A DNA stretch of 64,000 bases from a virus: positions 1-64,000 of IMG/VR virus record IMGVR_UViG_3300017770_000001. The stretch is one strand, 5' to 3'. Made by a program: the position numbers and the translations under genes. A model generated the notes under the pieces. It had not been told where the DNA came from, made no database searches, and saw only the letters and a list, made by a program, of their open reading frames with translations. Shown piece after piece: positions 14,409 to 22,670 of the stretch (its first letter is position 1; each line of letters starts with the position of its first letter).

Positions 14409-14684
14409 TTATTTTACTGAAGAAATAGTTCTAATGATGTCAGCTTTTGTTTTAGACTTCACAACTTTAATGTTGTTCTTGTCTGCAAACTCGACTAACT
14501 GTTGCTTTGTCATTGTTTTCAAATCTGCAACTGGTGGTACCGTTTTCTTAACTGCAACTTTCCTTTTTACAGGTGTTGGTTTTGATACTGGTACTACACT
14601 AGAACTGGTATCACTTTTACTTAATGATTCATAGACTGCGTATCCTAAGACACCCAATACTATTGCTCCAATTAAATATTCCAT
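14409..14684 (-). CDS. membrane-anchored protein with SAP/HeH-like domain (91 aa)
   Basis: N-terminal membrane helix (YLIGAIVLGVLGYAVYESL), a Lys/Pro/Val linker, and a C-terminal helix-extension-helix MTKQQLVEFADKNNIKVV...KADIIRTI typical of SAP or Rho-N-like DNA/RNA-binding modules. This could tether nucleic acid to the membrane. It ends just before a strong terminator. An AGGAG site precedes the start, with ATAAATA elements further upstream. Confidence 0.65.
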   Translation of the reverse strand: MEYLIGAIVLGVLGYAVYESLSKSDTSSSVVPVSKPTPVKRKVAVKKTVPPVADLKTMTKQQLVEFADKNNIKVVKSKTKADIIRTISSVK

Positions 14685-14709
14685 AATATACTCCTAACGT
14701 TAGTTATAT

Positions 14710-14916
14710 TTATTTATCCAATAATGGATTCTTATCTTTAGCTTTACCTACGGCAAGTGCTAAAATCTCTAAGTATTTATACACCTTTGCCCATACCTTA
14801 TCATCGTGTGGGGTTGGTGTTATTGCTACGACCACTGAACAAATTGAGATAACCACTGGGACTATCATCAACAAATTCCATATACCCATAACAAAATCTA
14901 TTATACCTTGAAACAT
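14710..14916 (-). CDS. small hydrophobic membrane protein (68 aa)
   Basis: Two hydrophobic stretches (IIDFVMGIWNLLMIVPVVISICSVVVAI, split by Pro) followed by TPTPHDDKVWAKVYKYLEILALAVGKAKDKNP, a pattern frequent in small phage membrane proteins of unknown role. A holin function is possible from size and topology but not shown. It sits between regA and the SAP-like gene. Confidence 0.65.
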   Translation of the reverse strand: MFQGIIDFVMGIWNLLMIVPVVISICSVVVAITPTPHDDKVWAKVYKYLEILALAVGKAKDKNPLLDK

Positions 14917-14924
14917 ATTTCCTC

Positions 14925-15329
14925 CTATTCCTTGTTTCCAATACTATACTTGGAGGTGAGTTTCCATTCTCTCTTCTGTTTGAACGGGATAATTTTTATC
15001 TGAGACAAAGGTGTAAGGGGTTCTTTTACCTTATCTTTATCTACTATTGATAATAATTTCCATTGTTCAAGGAGAATTACGATACTGTTTCTTCTACCGA
15101 CATCTGTCTCATCAATTGTACTAGGTTTTCCGTCTAGTTTAAACAACTCTTTGAAGTGTACGATATAATACTTACCTCTTTTGTGTAGTATGTGACAGCT
15201 TTGGAAGAGTTCCTTTTCTCTCCGAGAAGCTACACCTATACGGGTGAGTGTCTCCCTTATCTTTAAGAAGTCATCTTTTTCGGGGAAAGTTATCTCGACT
15301 AGATTGGAAATATCTTCAAAACTATCCAT
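14925..15329 (-). CDS. regA: RegA translational repressor
   Basis: Binds early mRNAs near the start codon and blocks translation; in T4 it also represses its own gene and those of the clamp loader. LKIRETLTRIGVASRREKEL, QSCHILHKRGKYYIVHFKEL and KQKREWKLTSKYSIGN are direct matches to T4 RegA. Start put at the ATG at 15329 (GGTGG 8 nt upstream); a GTG 12 nt earlier also exists. It lies directly after gp62, as in T4. Confidence 0.94.
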   Translation of the reverse strand: MDSFEDISNLVEITFPEKDDFLKIRETLTRIGVASRREKELFQSCHILHKRGKYYIVHFKELFKLDGKPSTIDETDVGRRNSIVILLEQWKLLSIVDKDKVKEPLTPLSQIKIIPFKQKREWKLTSKYSIGNKE

Positions 15330-15729
15330 TATTTGTACCACCTTTATTCATTCTTTTCTTCAATTCTTTTATTTGAGAGTCAGTCAAAATATTTACGTAT
15401 TCGTGTGCTTTGTTGTCATTACACTTATAGTATTCTTTAACTACCTCTATTTTTTTACTTATGTAGGGTTTACTCCATTTGGAGAACCTTTGTTTACTAC
15501 GAAGAGTATTTAGGAAAAAAGAGAACTGTAGACGATTATCTAGGTGGTGATAGGTGTTCATCTCCTGTACAAAATATATAGAATCTCTATGGTACGATAG
15601 AGATTTGTTTGTTAAAAAGGGTGCGTATTGTTTCTCAGATATGTCATCTACCATGATGTCTTTCTTGGTAGATGATACTGCTTTTACATAATCAAACGGA
15701 TTTATCTTCAAGTGTTTCTCCTCTATCAT
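15322..15729 (-). CDS. 62: clamp loader small subunit gp62
   Basis: Partners gp44 to load the gp45 clamp on primer-template junctions. The N-terminus INPFDYVKAVSSTKKDIMVDD and APFLTNKSLSYH are the marine T4-like gp62 signature; the C-terminus ends in LTDSQIKELKKRM. At 135 residues it is shorter than T4 gp62 (187) but like cyanophage versions. It overlaps regA by 8 nt. Confidence 0.92.
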   Translation of the reverse strand: MIEEKHLKINPFDYVKAVSSTKKDIMVDDISEKQYAPFLTNKSLSYHRDSIYFVQEMNTYHHLDNRLQFSFFLNTLRSKQRFSKWSKPYISKKIEVVKEYYKCNDNKAHEYVNILTDSQIKELKKRMNKGGTNNG

Positions 15730-16000
15730 GTAGTTGTCTTGCTACATGATGAATCAAATCATCTCCGAATAGTCCTTCGACCATAGTAATTTTTTCTCTA
15801 GTGGATAAGATTTCTCTAATGACTCTACCGTCCATATATTGAACATCACTCACACCCTTGCCACCTTCAGTGTCTTCGGGTCTGTCGTCATACCACATTG
15901 AGTTTAGACTATGGACATGTATCTGCATAACTGTATCTCTCATTTCTTCAGCTATCAGTAAATGCCGTTGTCTTTCAACTACTTCATCATATTGTCCCAT
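15692..16000 (-). CDS. hypothetical protein between gp44 and gp62 (102 aa)
   Basis: Not recognised. It starts 2 nt after the gp44 stop and overlaps gp62 by 38 nt, so it belongs to the clamp-loader operon. Mainly helical and acidic, with several His (MQIHVHSLN, DDLIHHVARQLHD). No known domain is visible. Confidence 0.6.
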   Translation of the reverse strand: MGQYDEVVERQRHLLIAEEMRDTVMQIHVHSLNSMWYDDRPEDTEGGKGVSDVQYMDGRVIREILSTREKITMVEGLFGDDLIHHVARQLHDRGETLEDKSV

Positions 16001-16002
16001 AT

Positions 16003-16947
16003 CTACTCCTTAAATTTACACTCTGTCATGAGTTCTGTCATACATGCAACAAAGTTAATCTCTGCATCTGCAGAGAAAGCATTCTTATATTGATAGTCTG
16101 CAATCACTAACACTGCTGCTGGTATCGATTCGGGTACTATTCTTTTCTCAAGTGCATCGAATACTTTTCTGAATAACACTGAGAAGTCTTGATTTGAATT
16201 TTGTCCTACCCACTTCCTCATGTCACCCCATCGTTTTTCTTTGATGCATGAGATTAGTGGTGTTAATTTTTCATCTGCAAGTGTAGACAATACTCCACTG
16301 TCAATTACACCTGCCACACTGTATCTTTGTAGTTCATTCAACACTCTTCGGAAATCGGGGAAGAACTTGAATATCAATTCTGCAACTACTGGTGTTTCAA
16401 ACTTAATCTGTTCGTTACCTAGTATATTCTCCACACGTTTCATAAACTGTGATGCAAGAACTGGTTTATCATCGTTTGTAATTTTGAAATCAATGTTTAC
16501 ACATCTTGAGTGTAGTGGTGCAATGATTCTGTTCTTGTAATTACAAGTGAAAATGAATCTACAGTTATTACTAAATTCTTCAATAAAATTTCGAAGAGCG
16601 GGTTGAACAGAATCTGCATTGATGTAGTCTGCTTCGTCCAGTATTACTACCTTTGGGGAATTGGATAAAGACACTGTTGATGCAAAGTTCTTGATTTTAA
16701 CTCGTAAGGTTTCGATAAGTCTTCCCTCATCTGAACCATTTATTACGATAAAATCTGCACCTAGTTCATTACATAAAGCTTTTGCAACTGTTGTCTTACC
16801 GACTCCTGCTGTACCACTCAATAAAAGATTAGGTATCTGATTCTGTCCAACGAACTCTTGGAAACTTTTTTTGATTGATTCGGGTAAAATACATTCCTCA
16901 ATATTTTGAGGTCTATACTTTTCTACCCATAGAAATTCTGTATTCAT
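16003..16947 (-). CDS. 44: clamp loader large subunit gp44 (AAA+ ATPase)
   Basis: ATPase of the gp44/62 loader. Walker A SGTAGVGKTT (44-53), Walker B VVILDEADY (100-108), and the SRC arginine-finger motif LHSRC (145-149) are intact. At 314 residues it equals T4 gp44 (319). It is preceded by the split clamp gene and a possible small ORF whose stop overlaps its ATG. Confidence 0.97.
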   Translation of the reverse strand: MNTEFLWVEKYRPQNIEECILPESIKKSFQEFVGQNQIPNLLLSGTAGVGKTTVAKALCNELGADFIVINGSDEGRLIETLRVKIKNFASTVSLSNSPKVVILDEADYINADSVQPALRNFIEEFSNNCRFIFTCNYKNRIIAPLHSRCVNIDFKITNDDKPVLASQFMKRVENILGNEQIKFETPVVAELIFKFFPDFRRVLNELQRYSVAGVIDSGVLSTLADEKLTPLISCIKEKRWGDMRKWVGQNSNQDFSVLFRKVFDALEKRIVPESIPAAVLVIADYQYKNAFSADAEINFVACMTELMTECKFKE

Positions 16948-17063
16948 AATAGGTGTAAACTCCCCACCGAATTTACTGTGCCACTAACCCTAGAGGTTTG
17001 ATGAGATATAGTGACTCCCGTGGGTATTACAGAGACTGGCATAACACTCACACTTATTTTCAT
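16944..17063 (-). CDS. possible small ORF between gp45 and gp44 (39 aa)
   Basis: ATG at 17063, 8 nt after a TATAAATA element, reading MKISVSVMPVSVIPTGVTIS and ending in a TGA that overlaps the gp44 start (ATGA). The Val/Ser/Pro/Thr-rich content resembles short virion beta-repeats of marine phages. It has no clear ribosome site. It fills the 130-nt gap; coding status is uncertain. Confidence 0.33.
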   Translation of the reverse strand: MKISVSVMPVSVIPTGVTISHQTSRVSGTVNSVGSLHLL

Positions 17064-17071
17064 CTTAATAC

Positions 17072-17079
17072 TATTTATA
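17072..17079 (-). promoter_or_regulatory. T4-type late promoter element upstream of gp44
   Basis: TATAAATA on the minus strand right at the end of the clamp gene, able to start late transcription into the gp44-62-regA genes or the small ORF before them. Confidence 0.5.
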
Positions 17080-17436
17080 TTAGATGTCATATTTTGAATC
17101 GGGTTCCAATGCAATAAAATATTCAAGGTCGATGTCTTTGTTCTTAAAGTGTGATACACCTTTAGATGATACTTGAACATCATAGTTACCTTGTAGTATT
17201 TTCAGATTCTCAATTTTGAAATACATCTCAAATCTTTTACCGTTTCCTTGTCCAACGATTCTAGAAAATGCATTCGATGTTGAATTCTTTTTGTCTCTCA
17301 CTGTAAGTGTAAGATTAGTTCCATCTGATTCTAGGATTAAATCTGTTACACCCAATACACTTGCAGCTTTCTGCAAATCCTGTAGTAAGTCTACATTGAT
17401 ACTAAGACTAATTTCAGTCTCGGGCATAGTCACCAT
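17080..17436 (-). CDS. 45: sliding clamp gp45, C-terminal half (after in-frame stop)
   Basis: Second domain of the T4-type clamp, starting at an ATG 24 nt downstream of an in-frame TAA that ends the N-terminal half. The translation matches gp45 from ISLSINVDLLQDLQKAAS to the end LEYFIALEPDSKYDI. T4 gp45 ends VVALEADSTHDF. No good Shine-Dalgarno is seen (GAGAAG only). Readthrough, re-initiation or a sequence error would each explain the arrangement. Confidence 0.75.
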   Translation of the reverse strand: MVTMPETEISLSINVDLLQDLQKAASVLGVTDLILESDGTNLTLTVRDKKNSTSNAFSRIVGQGNGKRFEMYFKIENLKILQGNYDVQVSSKGVSHFKNKDIDLEYFIALEPDSKYDI

Positions 17437-17460
17437 CTTCTCGGGGGTGGTAGTCTCTTC

Positions 17461-17745
17461 TTAACAAGCATAGAAGTAAGACATAGATGAGTCTGTATCT
17501 GACACACTCAAATTAGTTTCGTTAAATTGAAAATCGGGGTCTTCCAGTAAGGAAGTTGCACCCAAGAATTCTTGTAGGTTATAGATAGAAAACCCTTGTG
17601 GGAACTCTTCACTTATTGATGCTCTTGCAAGAACATTTTTCATTGCAGAGATTGTTTTAATCTCATTACCTTCTGACACTTTGATACCACTGTTGATGGT
17701 TGCAAAGTTTTTGAGTATATCTTTCGTTTGATTAGATAACTTCAT
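17461..17745 (-). CDS. 45: sliding clamp gp45, N-terminal half (ends at premature TAA)
   Basis: MKLSNQTKDILKNFATINSG and IYNLQEFLGATSLL match the first domain of gp45, the trimeric processivity clamp that also activates late transcription. The frame ends in SYFYAC then TAA at 17461-17463, and continues in the same frame through eight sense codons into the C-terminal ORF. The combined 221 codons match the normal gp45 length (T4 228). The stop falls at the start of the linker between the two clamp domains. Confidence 0.78.
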   Translation of the reverse strand: MKLSNQTKDILKNFATINSGIKVSEGNEIKTISAMKNVLARASISEEFPQGFSIYNLQEFLGATSLLEDPDFQFNETNLSVSDTDSSMSYFYAC

Positions 17746-18064
17746 TTTTCACTTTCTCCATTATAATTTCACGGTCATGCACATGCAACATAAACAAAGC
17801 ATAGTGCATAACCTTTAAAATGTCTGCTCTGTTTTTTCCGTTTTTCTTACCGTATCTTTGTGCATACTTGAGTATGTTTCCGACACAGAATCCTTCACCA
17901 TGACCACTGTCTATAATAAACTCAGTAGATTGATACTTGTTCAAACTATAGTGTTGGTCATAAGTTTTGTCAATGTACTTGGAGAACTCATTTAAGAGTT
18001 CTCCCTCATTGTACTTGTAGTCTATATTTTTCATAGGTACTGACATTGTACTATTAAACTTCAT
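17732..18064 (-). CDS. DUF3310-type protein (110 aa)
   Basis: Start taken at the ATG at 18064 (MKFNSTMSVP), which overlaps the AAA+ gene by 11 nt; the frame is open further upstream. The core STEFIIDSGHGEGFCVGNILKYAQRYGKK with NRADILKVMHYALFML is the DUF3310 pattern seen in many phages. Proposed roles of the family are unproven. It precedes gp45 in the replication block. Confidence 0.75.
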   Translation of the reverse strand: MKFNSTMSVPMKNIDYKYNEGELLNEFSKYIDKTYDQHYSLNKYQSTEFIIDSGHGEGFCVGNILKYAQRYGKKNGKNRADILKVMHYALFMLHVHDREIIMEKVKNEVI

Positions 18065-19289
18065 TTGAGTCAATAGGGTTTTCGTAATCATCATCACCCA
18101 TGCTGACACCTGCGTCAACCTTAGTGTAGAGGTCAAGGAAACTATCTCTAGTTTCTTCATCGAACCTTGAAATACATAGTTGGATTGACTTCATTCTGTC
18201 ACCAAACATTTTCCATGCATTGACAATGTGAACCAACCTTCTTGTAGTAATGACATCATCGATTGCACCTTCATAGAAAGTCTTTCTGATAACTGATGCC
18301 CAGTCAACAAGATTCTCAACGAACTCCTTGTCAACCTCATGACCATTGAGAGCCATTTCTTTCTCAACGATTTTTCTCTCAGTAACTAATGGTGGGTATT
18401 CCTGTTGCATAGTAATTGCAAACCTTTCCAACATTGCTTCGTTCATCAACTGAGTCCCGATGAATTTACCATCGTCTGACCCTTGACCTTTAGTGTTTGC
18501 AGTACCGATGATAGTGAACCCTTCTTTAGGTGTCACGTACTCACCAGTCTTCTTGATAAGGTATCCTTTACCTTCAAGAACTGACTGTAGACACATCAAC
18601 TTGTTAGAACCCAAATCAACTTCGTCTAGAAGAAGGACTGCACCTTTTCTCATTGCTTTGAGGACAGGGCCTTCTCTGAACATTAAGTCCCCACCTTTGA
18701 GAGTGTGTCCACCCATCAAATCATCTTCATCAGTCTCGATGGTGACGTTGACTCTGTAACACTCTCTCTTGAGTTGAGCACAAACTTGTTCGACCATCAG
18801 TGTCTTCCCGTTACCACTTAGACCAGTGACAAAGACAGGGAAGAAGATTTTAGACTTGATGATACTTTTGACATCTTTGAAATGGCCAAAAGGAACATAG
18901 TTGCTCATCTTCTCGGGGATAACTTTTACACTATCCTCAATGATATTCATTGAAGATGCTTCAGTTGCAACTGCAACTGGTGAATTAAATCCTACGTTAG
19001 TCTGACTAGGTTTAGTCATTTTGACTGTGGACACTGGAATAGAACTTCCTGTGTAACCACCAACTACTGCCTGTAAATTAAAGACACCATTGTCTCTAAA
19101 GTTGTACCTTGCAGACTTTACCCAGTAAGGTACATGTCCAAGGTTCTTCAAGTCCTCTGCAGTAAACGAGGTCTTGTTGGGGTATGTGCCAGTAAGGGTT
19201 GCTAAGAACTCCTTCCTGTCGGGGGTGAAATGAAACATCTTCCCATTGATGTCAATCGACTCATTTCTATCGTAACTTCTTTTATCCAT
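18054..19289 (-). CDS. cobS: CobS/MoxR-like AAA+ ATPase
   Basis: AAA+ ATPase related to the cobaltochelatase subunit CobS and to MoxR chaperones. Start set at the ATG at 19289 with AAAGGAGA before it. Walker A GLSGNGKT (about 156-163), Walker B LLLDEVD (about 219-225), and a sensor segment IIGTANTKG are present. N-terminal CobS-like region at about 35-65. It pairs with the VWA protein encoded two genes upstream in transcription. No other cobalamin gene is visible, so a remodelling role on a phage or host target fits better than B12 synthesis. Confidence 0.9.
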   Translation of the reverse strand: MDKRSYDRNESIDINGKMFHFTPDRKEFLATLTGTYPNKTSFTAEDLKNLGHVPYWVKSARYNFRDNGVFNLQAVVGGYTGSSIPVSTVKMTKPSQTNVGFNSPVAVATEASSMNIIEDSVKVIPEKMSNYVPFGHFKDVKSIIKSKIFFPVFVTGLSGNGKTLMVEQVCAQLKRECYRVNVTIETDEDDLMGGHTLKGGDLMFREGPVLKAMRKGAVLLLDEVDLGSNKLMCLQSVLEGKGYLIKKTGEYVTPKEGFTIIGTANTKGQGSDDGKFIGTQLMNEAMLERFAITMQQEYPPLVTERKIVEKEMALNGHEVDKEFVENLVDWASVIRKTFYEGAIDDVITTRRLVHIVNAWKMFGDRMKSIQLCISRFDEETRDSFLDLYTKVDAGVSMGDDDYENPIDSNEV

Positions 19290-19324
19290 AATATAGTCTC
19301 CTTTGGTTTTTCTCATCAGTTATT

Positions 19325-19354
19325 AGTATACAAAAAAGTGTGACCCATTGTCAA
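19325..19354 (-). promoter_or_regulatory. conserved-spacer promoter P1 (before cobS)
   Basis: TTGACA, 18-bp spacer ATGGGTCACACTTTTTTG, TATACT on the minus strand. The spacer is nearly the same as in three other promoters here, which goes beyond sigma70 needs. Confidence 0.75.
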
Positions 19355-19356
19355 CC

Positions 19357-19587
19357 CTATTTCACAGGTTTCATTATTCTTTGTAATTTATCTTCTTTAA
19401 ACTTTCCAGTGTTCACCCAAATCCTAAATGCAAAACACTCTTCAGCTTTGGTTGCACATGTACTTACTTTGTCACACTTGAACTTCTCACAGGGAGATGG
19501 GCCCACGTTTTGAATTGCATCTGCAAAACTCATTGTGGGTGTTGAAGTGTAATACACTGGTGTTAAATCTATTGTGTTAATTCTCAT
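19357..19587 (-). CDS. cysteine-rich conserved small phage protein (76 aa)
   Basis: Four cysteines in CEKFKCDKVSTCATKAEEC could bind zinc or a cluster. The stretch YYTSTPTMSFADAIQNVG is typical of a protein conserved in T4-like marine phages, function unknown. It lies between the cobS-like and VWA genes and overlaps the latter by 4 nt, so it is likely part of the same machine or co-regulated. Confidence 0.72.
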   Translation of the reverse strand: MRINTIDLTPVYYTSTPTMSFADAIQNVGPSPCEKFKCDKVSTCATKAEECFAFRIWVNTGKFKEDKLQRIMKPVK

Positions 19588-21929
19588 GCTATCTCCTGTA
19601 TAAATTGATTCATTAAGTATCTAGAAGTCGACTTGTTCATCTGATTTCTTTTGAATGCAGTGGTCAATTTTGCTCTTGACTCACCTACCATTTCATCTGA
19701 GAGTTCATCATCCCCAGTGACTTCTAAAACTTTTGATTGTGCAACGAACAGTTTACCATATCCGTGACATGGTATAACCGAACCTGTTTTTTTGATATCT
19801 TTCCACTCTTCGTCACACTGTGTGTAAGAATAGTAACCATCATTGATACAACTTTTTAGGTTGTTGAATTCTTGCTTCTTACCTAGAATGAAGTACCCAT
19901 TTACTTTTGTACCTGTCTCTGATTTCATCCAGTCAATTAGATTACATGTTCTTAAGAAGTTACTTTCATTACTGATATCATACTTGTAGGTTCTTCTTGA
20001 AACTGTATCAGTGATATATTTGTCTCTACCATAACCACCTTCGAACTTGAATCCATCGTAGACATGTGAATAACCATCCGTAATGAACGTTGCATTCATG
20101 AGGTCAACACCCCATGCTTTTTGTAACTTGGGTAATGTGTATCTTGCCCAAACAATACTTGCATCTAGAGGTGTTCCACCTAGTCCAAGTTTTCTTGGAG
20201 TCCACCAGTCTAATTCTTTTAGACCTAGGTCACTGCTGTATGGGTCATAGTACTCAAACCCTTCATGGTCAATATCAAACCAATCAATGATTTCATTGTA
20301 TTTCTTTTCGTTTAACCAACCGTATGCAGAGTCAGCTTTCTTTGCATTGTAAATTGCACCGAATACTTTACCTGCTTTTAGGTATTGTGATTTGGACATG
20401 TCACTTGAGAACCACTCAAGTAGTCTGACAGTATCAGTTCTAAACCAACTTCTCTCTTCATCAGTTTCGTTATTGTCGTCACCGTAAACATCTGAGAATG
20501 ATAGAATCTTGAATGGGATGTTAACTTTTTTACAGAACATCATTAGAATGAATGCCTGTTCTAGTAAGTCACATAGTGTATCTGCAATTGAACCACTGTG
20601 GTCAATGAAGACAACGAGACCGTGATTCTTACCTTGAGGTAAGTAAGTCATTCTCTTGAAGATGTCTTCTGAGATTTGATACTTAGAAAGTTTTGTTAGG
20701 TCAATTCTTCCAGTCTTAGAAGACATTGCTCTCTTAGAAAGATATGCAGACTTCTTCATCTCAAATTCTTTTGCCATGTGATTGACAATCTTTTTGTTCT
20801 TTGCTTCTAACTTCTTGAAAGATGATGATGCAAAATTCCAGTATGAATCAGATTTAGATTTGTCTTGATAATCTTTAAGACTTTCATCAATTGACTTTTG
20901 GATATCTTTTTCCATATCATCTACACTGACGATTGCATTCTTTAAAAAGTATTGTAGTTGTTCATCAGTCTTGACATCCATGTTAGTATAGAGTCTGTCG
21001 TTGACTTTCCAGTTCTCTTTGTCAACTTGGAATATTTGTTCGTTATTGTGTGCATTTCTTTCAGTAATAGACTTCCTTGCAGTCGGGGATGCTTTACCAC
21101 CCTCATTACCATCATCTGCATCTTCAAACAGGGGTTCCTGTCCATCATTATCATTGTTTGATATATCGGGTAGGGTATCTTCTGAAGTCTCTTCAGAGGT
21201 CTCTCCGTTCCCTCTAGAGGGGGTTTCTGAGTCACTCTCTTCTTCTACTTCGTCACCATCTCCACCACCACTAGGTGCATTGTTTTCATAGTCTCCGTCT
21301 TCGTTTTCTTCCCAATCGAAGTCGTCTAAATCAGTGATATTAACAATTTCTTCTTCATCACCCTTCTCGTTTTCTGCAGACCAGTCATATAGTTCTTGTG
21401 CAATTGATACAACCTCTTCGAAGGTTTTTGCATTGAAAGACCTGTCATAGAAGTCTTGTTCTATATCATTTAGAACAACGTTTGAACTCATACCTACTTT
21501 AGAATAGAGATTGATTCTATCAATTGCAGATAGTTCTTCTAGATTCTTACCACTGATACCAAAGAAATCTTTCTGCATCAACTCATCGTATGCTTTGAAG
21601 AAAGACTTCCTCAAGCCTGGGAACTTACTCTTAATCATCTTCTCAATTCTGATATCCTCAATCACATTGAGATAGTCTTTAAGAACTCTATTGTCAATAA
21701 GTGTAGAGTGTAACCCCTCATATGGAGTGTGCAATGCATGAGACACTTCGTGACCCATGAATAAATCATACAACTCTGCAGATATATCCTCTTTAAATAT
21801 AGGACAAGTAAGTACCCTGTTCTTAACATCGAATGATGCAGTAGGTACCTTCTTGTGTTGGATTGATATGTTCTCTGATGCCATTAGTTTTGCAAGAGAG
21901 TCTTTTTGGTTTCTTAGTAAATTTGTCAT
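19584..21929 (-). CDS. cobT: CobT-like protein with metallopeptidase-type HExxH and VWA domain
   Basis: Start set at the ATG at 21929 (MTNLLRNQKD), 6 nt after a TATACT box; the longer frame runs into the promoter. Residues 60-64 read HEVSH within MGHEVSHALHTP, a zinc-peptidase-like motif. An acidic low-complexity linker covers about 190-285. A VWA domain begins near 435 with the metal-ion-dependent adhesion site DHSGS (443-447). CobT and other VWA partners of MoxR ATPases have this layout. Probably a substrate adaptor for the CobS-like ATPase. Confidence 0.87.
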   Translation of the reverse strand: MTNLLRNQKDSLAKLMASENISIQHKKVPTASFDVKNRVLTCPIFKEDISAELYDLFMGHEVSHALHTPYEGLHSTLIDNRVLKDYLNVIEDIRIEKMIKSKFPGLRKSFFKAYDELMQKDFFGISGKNLEELSAIDRINLYSKVGMSSNVVLNDIEQDFYDRSFNAKTFEEVVSIAQELYDWSAENEKGDEEEIVNITDLDDFDWEENEDGDYENNAPSGGGDGDEVEEESDSETPSRGNGETSEETSEDTLPDISNNDNDGQEPLFEDADDGNEGGKASPTARKSITERNAHNNEQIFQVDKENWKVNDRLYTNMDVKTDEQLQYFLKNAIVSVDDMEKDIQKSIDESLKDYQDKSKSDSYWNFASSSFKKLEAKNKKIVNHMAKEFEMKKSAYLSKRAMSSKTGRIDLTKLSKYQISEDIFKRMTYLPQGKNHGLVVFIDHSGSIADTLCDLLEQAFILMMFCKKVNIPFKILSFSDVYGDDNNETDEERSWFRTDTVRLLEWFSSDMSKSQYLKAGKVFGAIYNAKKADSAYGWLNEKKYNEIIDWFDIDHEGFEYYDPYSSDLGLKELDWWTPRKLGLGGTPLDASIVWARYTLPKLQKAWGVDLMNATFITDGYSHVYDGFKFEGGYGRDKYITDTVSRRTYKYDISNESNFLRTCNLIDWMKSETGTKVNGYFILGKKQEFNNLKSCINDGYYSYTQCDEEWKDIKKTGSVIPCHGYGKLFVAQSKVLEVTGDDELSDEMVGESRAKLTTAFKRNQMNKSTSRYLMNQFIQEIA

Positions 21930-21935
21930 GTTTAT

Positions 21936-21965
21936 AGTATACAAAAAAGTGAGACCCATTGTCAA
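21936..21965 (-). promoter_or_regulatory. conserved-spacer promoter P2 (before the CobT-like gene)
   Basis: TTGACA, 18-bp spacer ATGGGTCTCACTTTTTTG, TATACT, then 6 nt to the ATG at 21929. Predicted leaderless transcript. Confidence 0.75.
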
Positions 21966-22147
21966 CTTTTTATTTGTACGAACTTCCTCCTTGCTTTTGA
22001 AAATTGTTTCATAGGGGATTTAAAAATTATCTCTTCTTTAGTTCCACTCTTGATGTACCCTACAAGTTCAGTTTTTTTATTTACAATGTAGGTGTGGTTA
22101 GAAACATTACTATCCCATTCTGTTATTTCTTTAAGATAAGTATTCAT
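21962..22147 (-). CDS. hypothetical protein (61 aa)
   Basis: Small basic protein, MNTYLKEITEWDSNVSNHTY, with the ending SKARRKFVQIK. Not recognised. It begins on the last base of the preceding gene and its stop overlaps promoter P2, so it ends that short operon. Confidence 0.6.
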   Translation of the reverse strand: MNTYLKEITEWDSNVSNHTYIVNKKTELVGYIKSGTKEEIIFKSPMKQFSKARRKFVQIKS

Positions 22148-22446
22148 TATGCAACCAACCTAGTGTATGGTTCATAACAACCACTGACACCAATTGCAGA
22201 GTTATCACATCCTCTACCGTCCATCCATATCTCTAGGTTGATATATTCATAACATTCTGAAGAGAATGTCTGTCCTATAAACGTAGTGTCTAAATTAGTC
22301 TCATAGACATTCTTACCCATTCTACTGATGGGTTTTACTGAGATTTCATGGGGTGTAACCTCTGTGATTATTGCAGTAGTTGTTACACCATTTAAAGTAT
22401 ATTGACAGGTATCTAACCCAGTTTCAATGTAATCCATATCTAACAT
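22147..22446 (-). CDS. hypothetical protein (99 aa)
   Basis: Start at the ATG at 22446, which overlaps the stop of the gene before it (TAATG) and has GAGG upstream. Several cysteines (YCQ-type Cys14 region, CYEY, GCDN, GCYEP) suggest metal or disulfide use, but no family is recognised. Beta-rich by appearance. Confidence 0.6.
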   Translation of the reverse strand: MLDMDYIETGLDTCQYTLNGVTTTAIITEVTPHEISVKPISRMGKNVYETNLDTTFIGQTFSSECYEYINLEIWMDGRGCDNSAIGVSGCYEPYTRLVA

Positions 22447-22643
22447 TAAATGCACCTCGCTTCATATCTAAGTTCAAAAAGTTTTGCAATGAACCCGTGT
22501 TCACCACCCTCAGGGTTTGGTAATTTCTCAATACCAAATTCGTTTTGAATTGCAAAGATTACATTCCAAATATCTTTATCTGCCATATCATAGATATCTG
22601 AAAGAATCTCTTCTTTAATGTTGTCGTTGTGAATGTTTGACAT
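22446..22643 (-). CDS. hypothetical protein (65 aa)
   Basis: Start at the ATG at 22643 (MSNIHNDNIKEEIL), with AAAGGAGA before it; the longer frame runs into promoter P3. Helical, acidic, no known domain. First gene behind P3, coupled to the two genes after it. Confidence 0.62.
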   Translation of the reverse strand: MSNIHNDNIKEEILSDIYDMADKDIWNVIFAIQNEFGIEKLPNPEGGEHGFIAKLFELRYEARCI

Positions 22644-22670
22644 TTTATCTCCTTTCTTTATTACTCTTAT

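Noticed and set aside
16944-17183. 79-codon ORF overlapping the C-terminal half of gp45
   Set aside because: The first part lies inside a clearly conserved clamp domain. Only the last 39 codons, after a late promoter, remain possible and are listed as a low-confidence gene.
18054-19289. cobS-like gene as proof of cobalamin synthesis
   Set aside because: Only the AAA+ and VWA parts are present. The MoxR-type remodelling role fits the sequence equally well and no B12 pathway gene accompanies them.
21930-21965. Upstream start MTMGLTFLYTI for the CobT-like gene and again for the 22446 gene
   Set aside because: The shared peptide is the translation of promoters P2 and P3, which are duplicated DNA. 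The true starts lie downstream.
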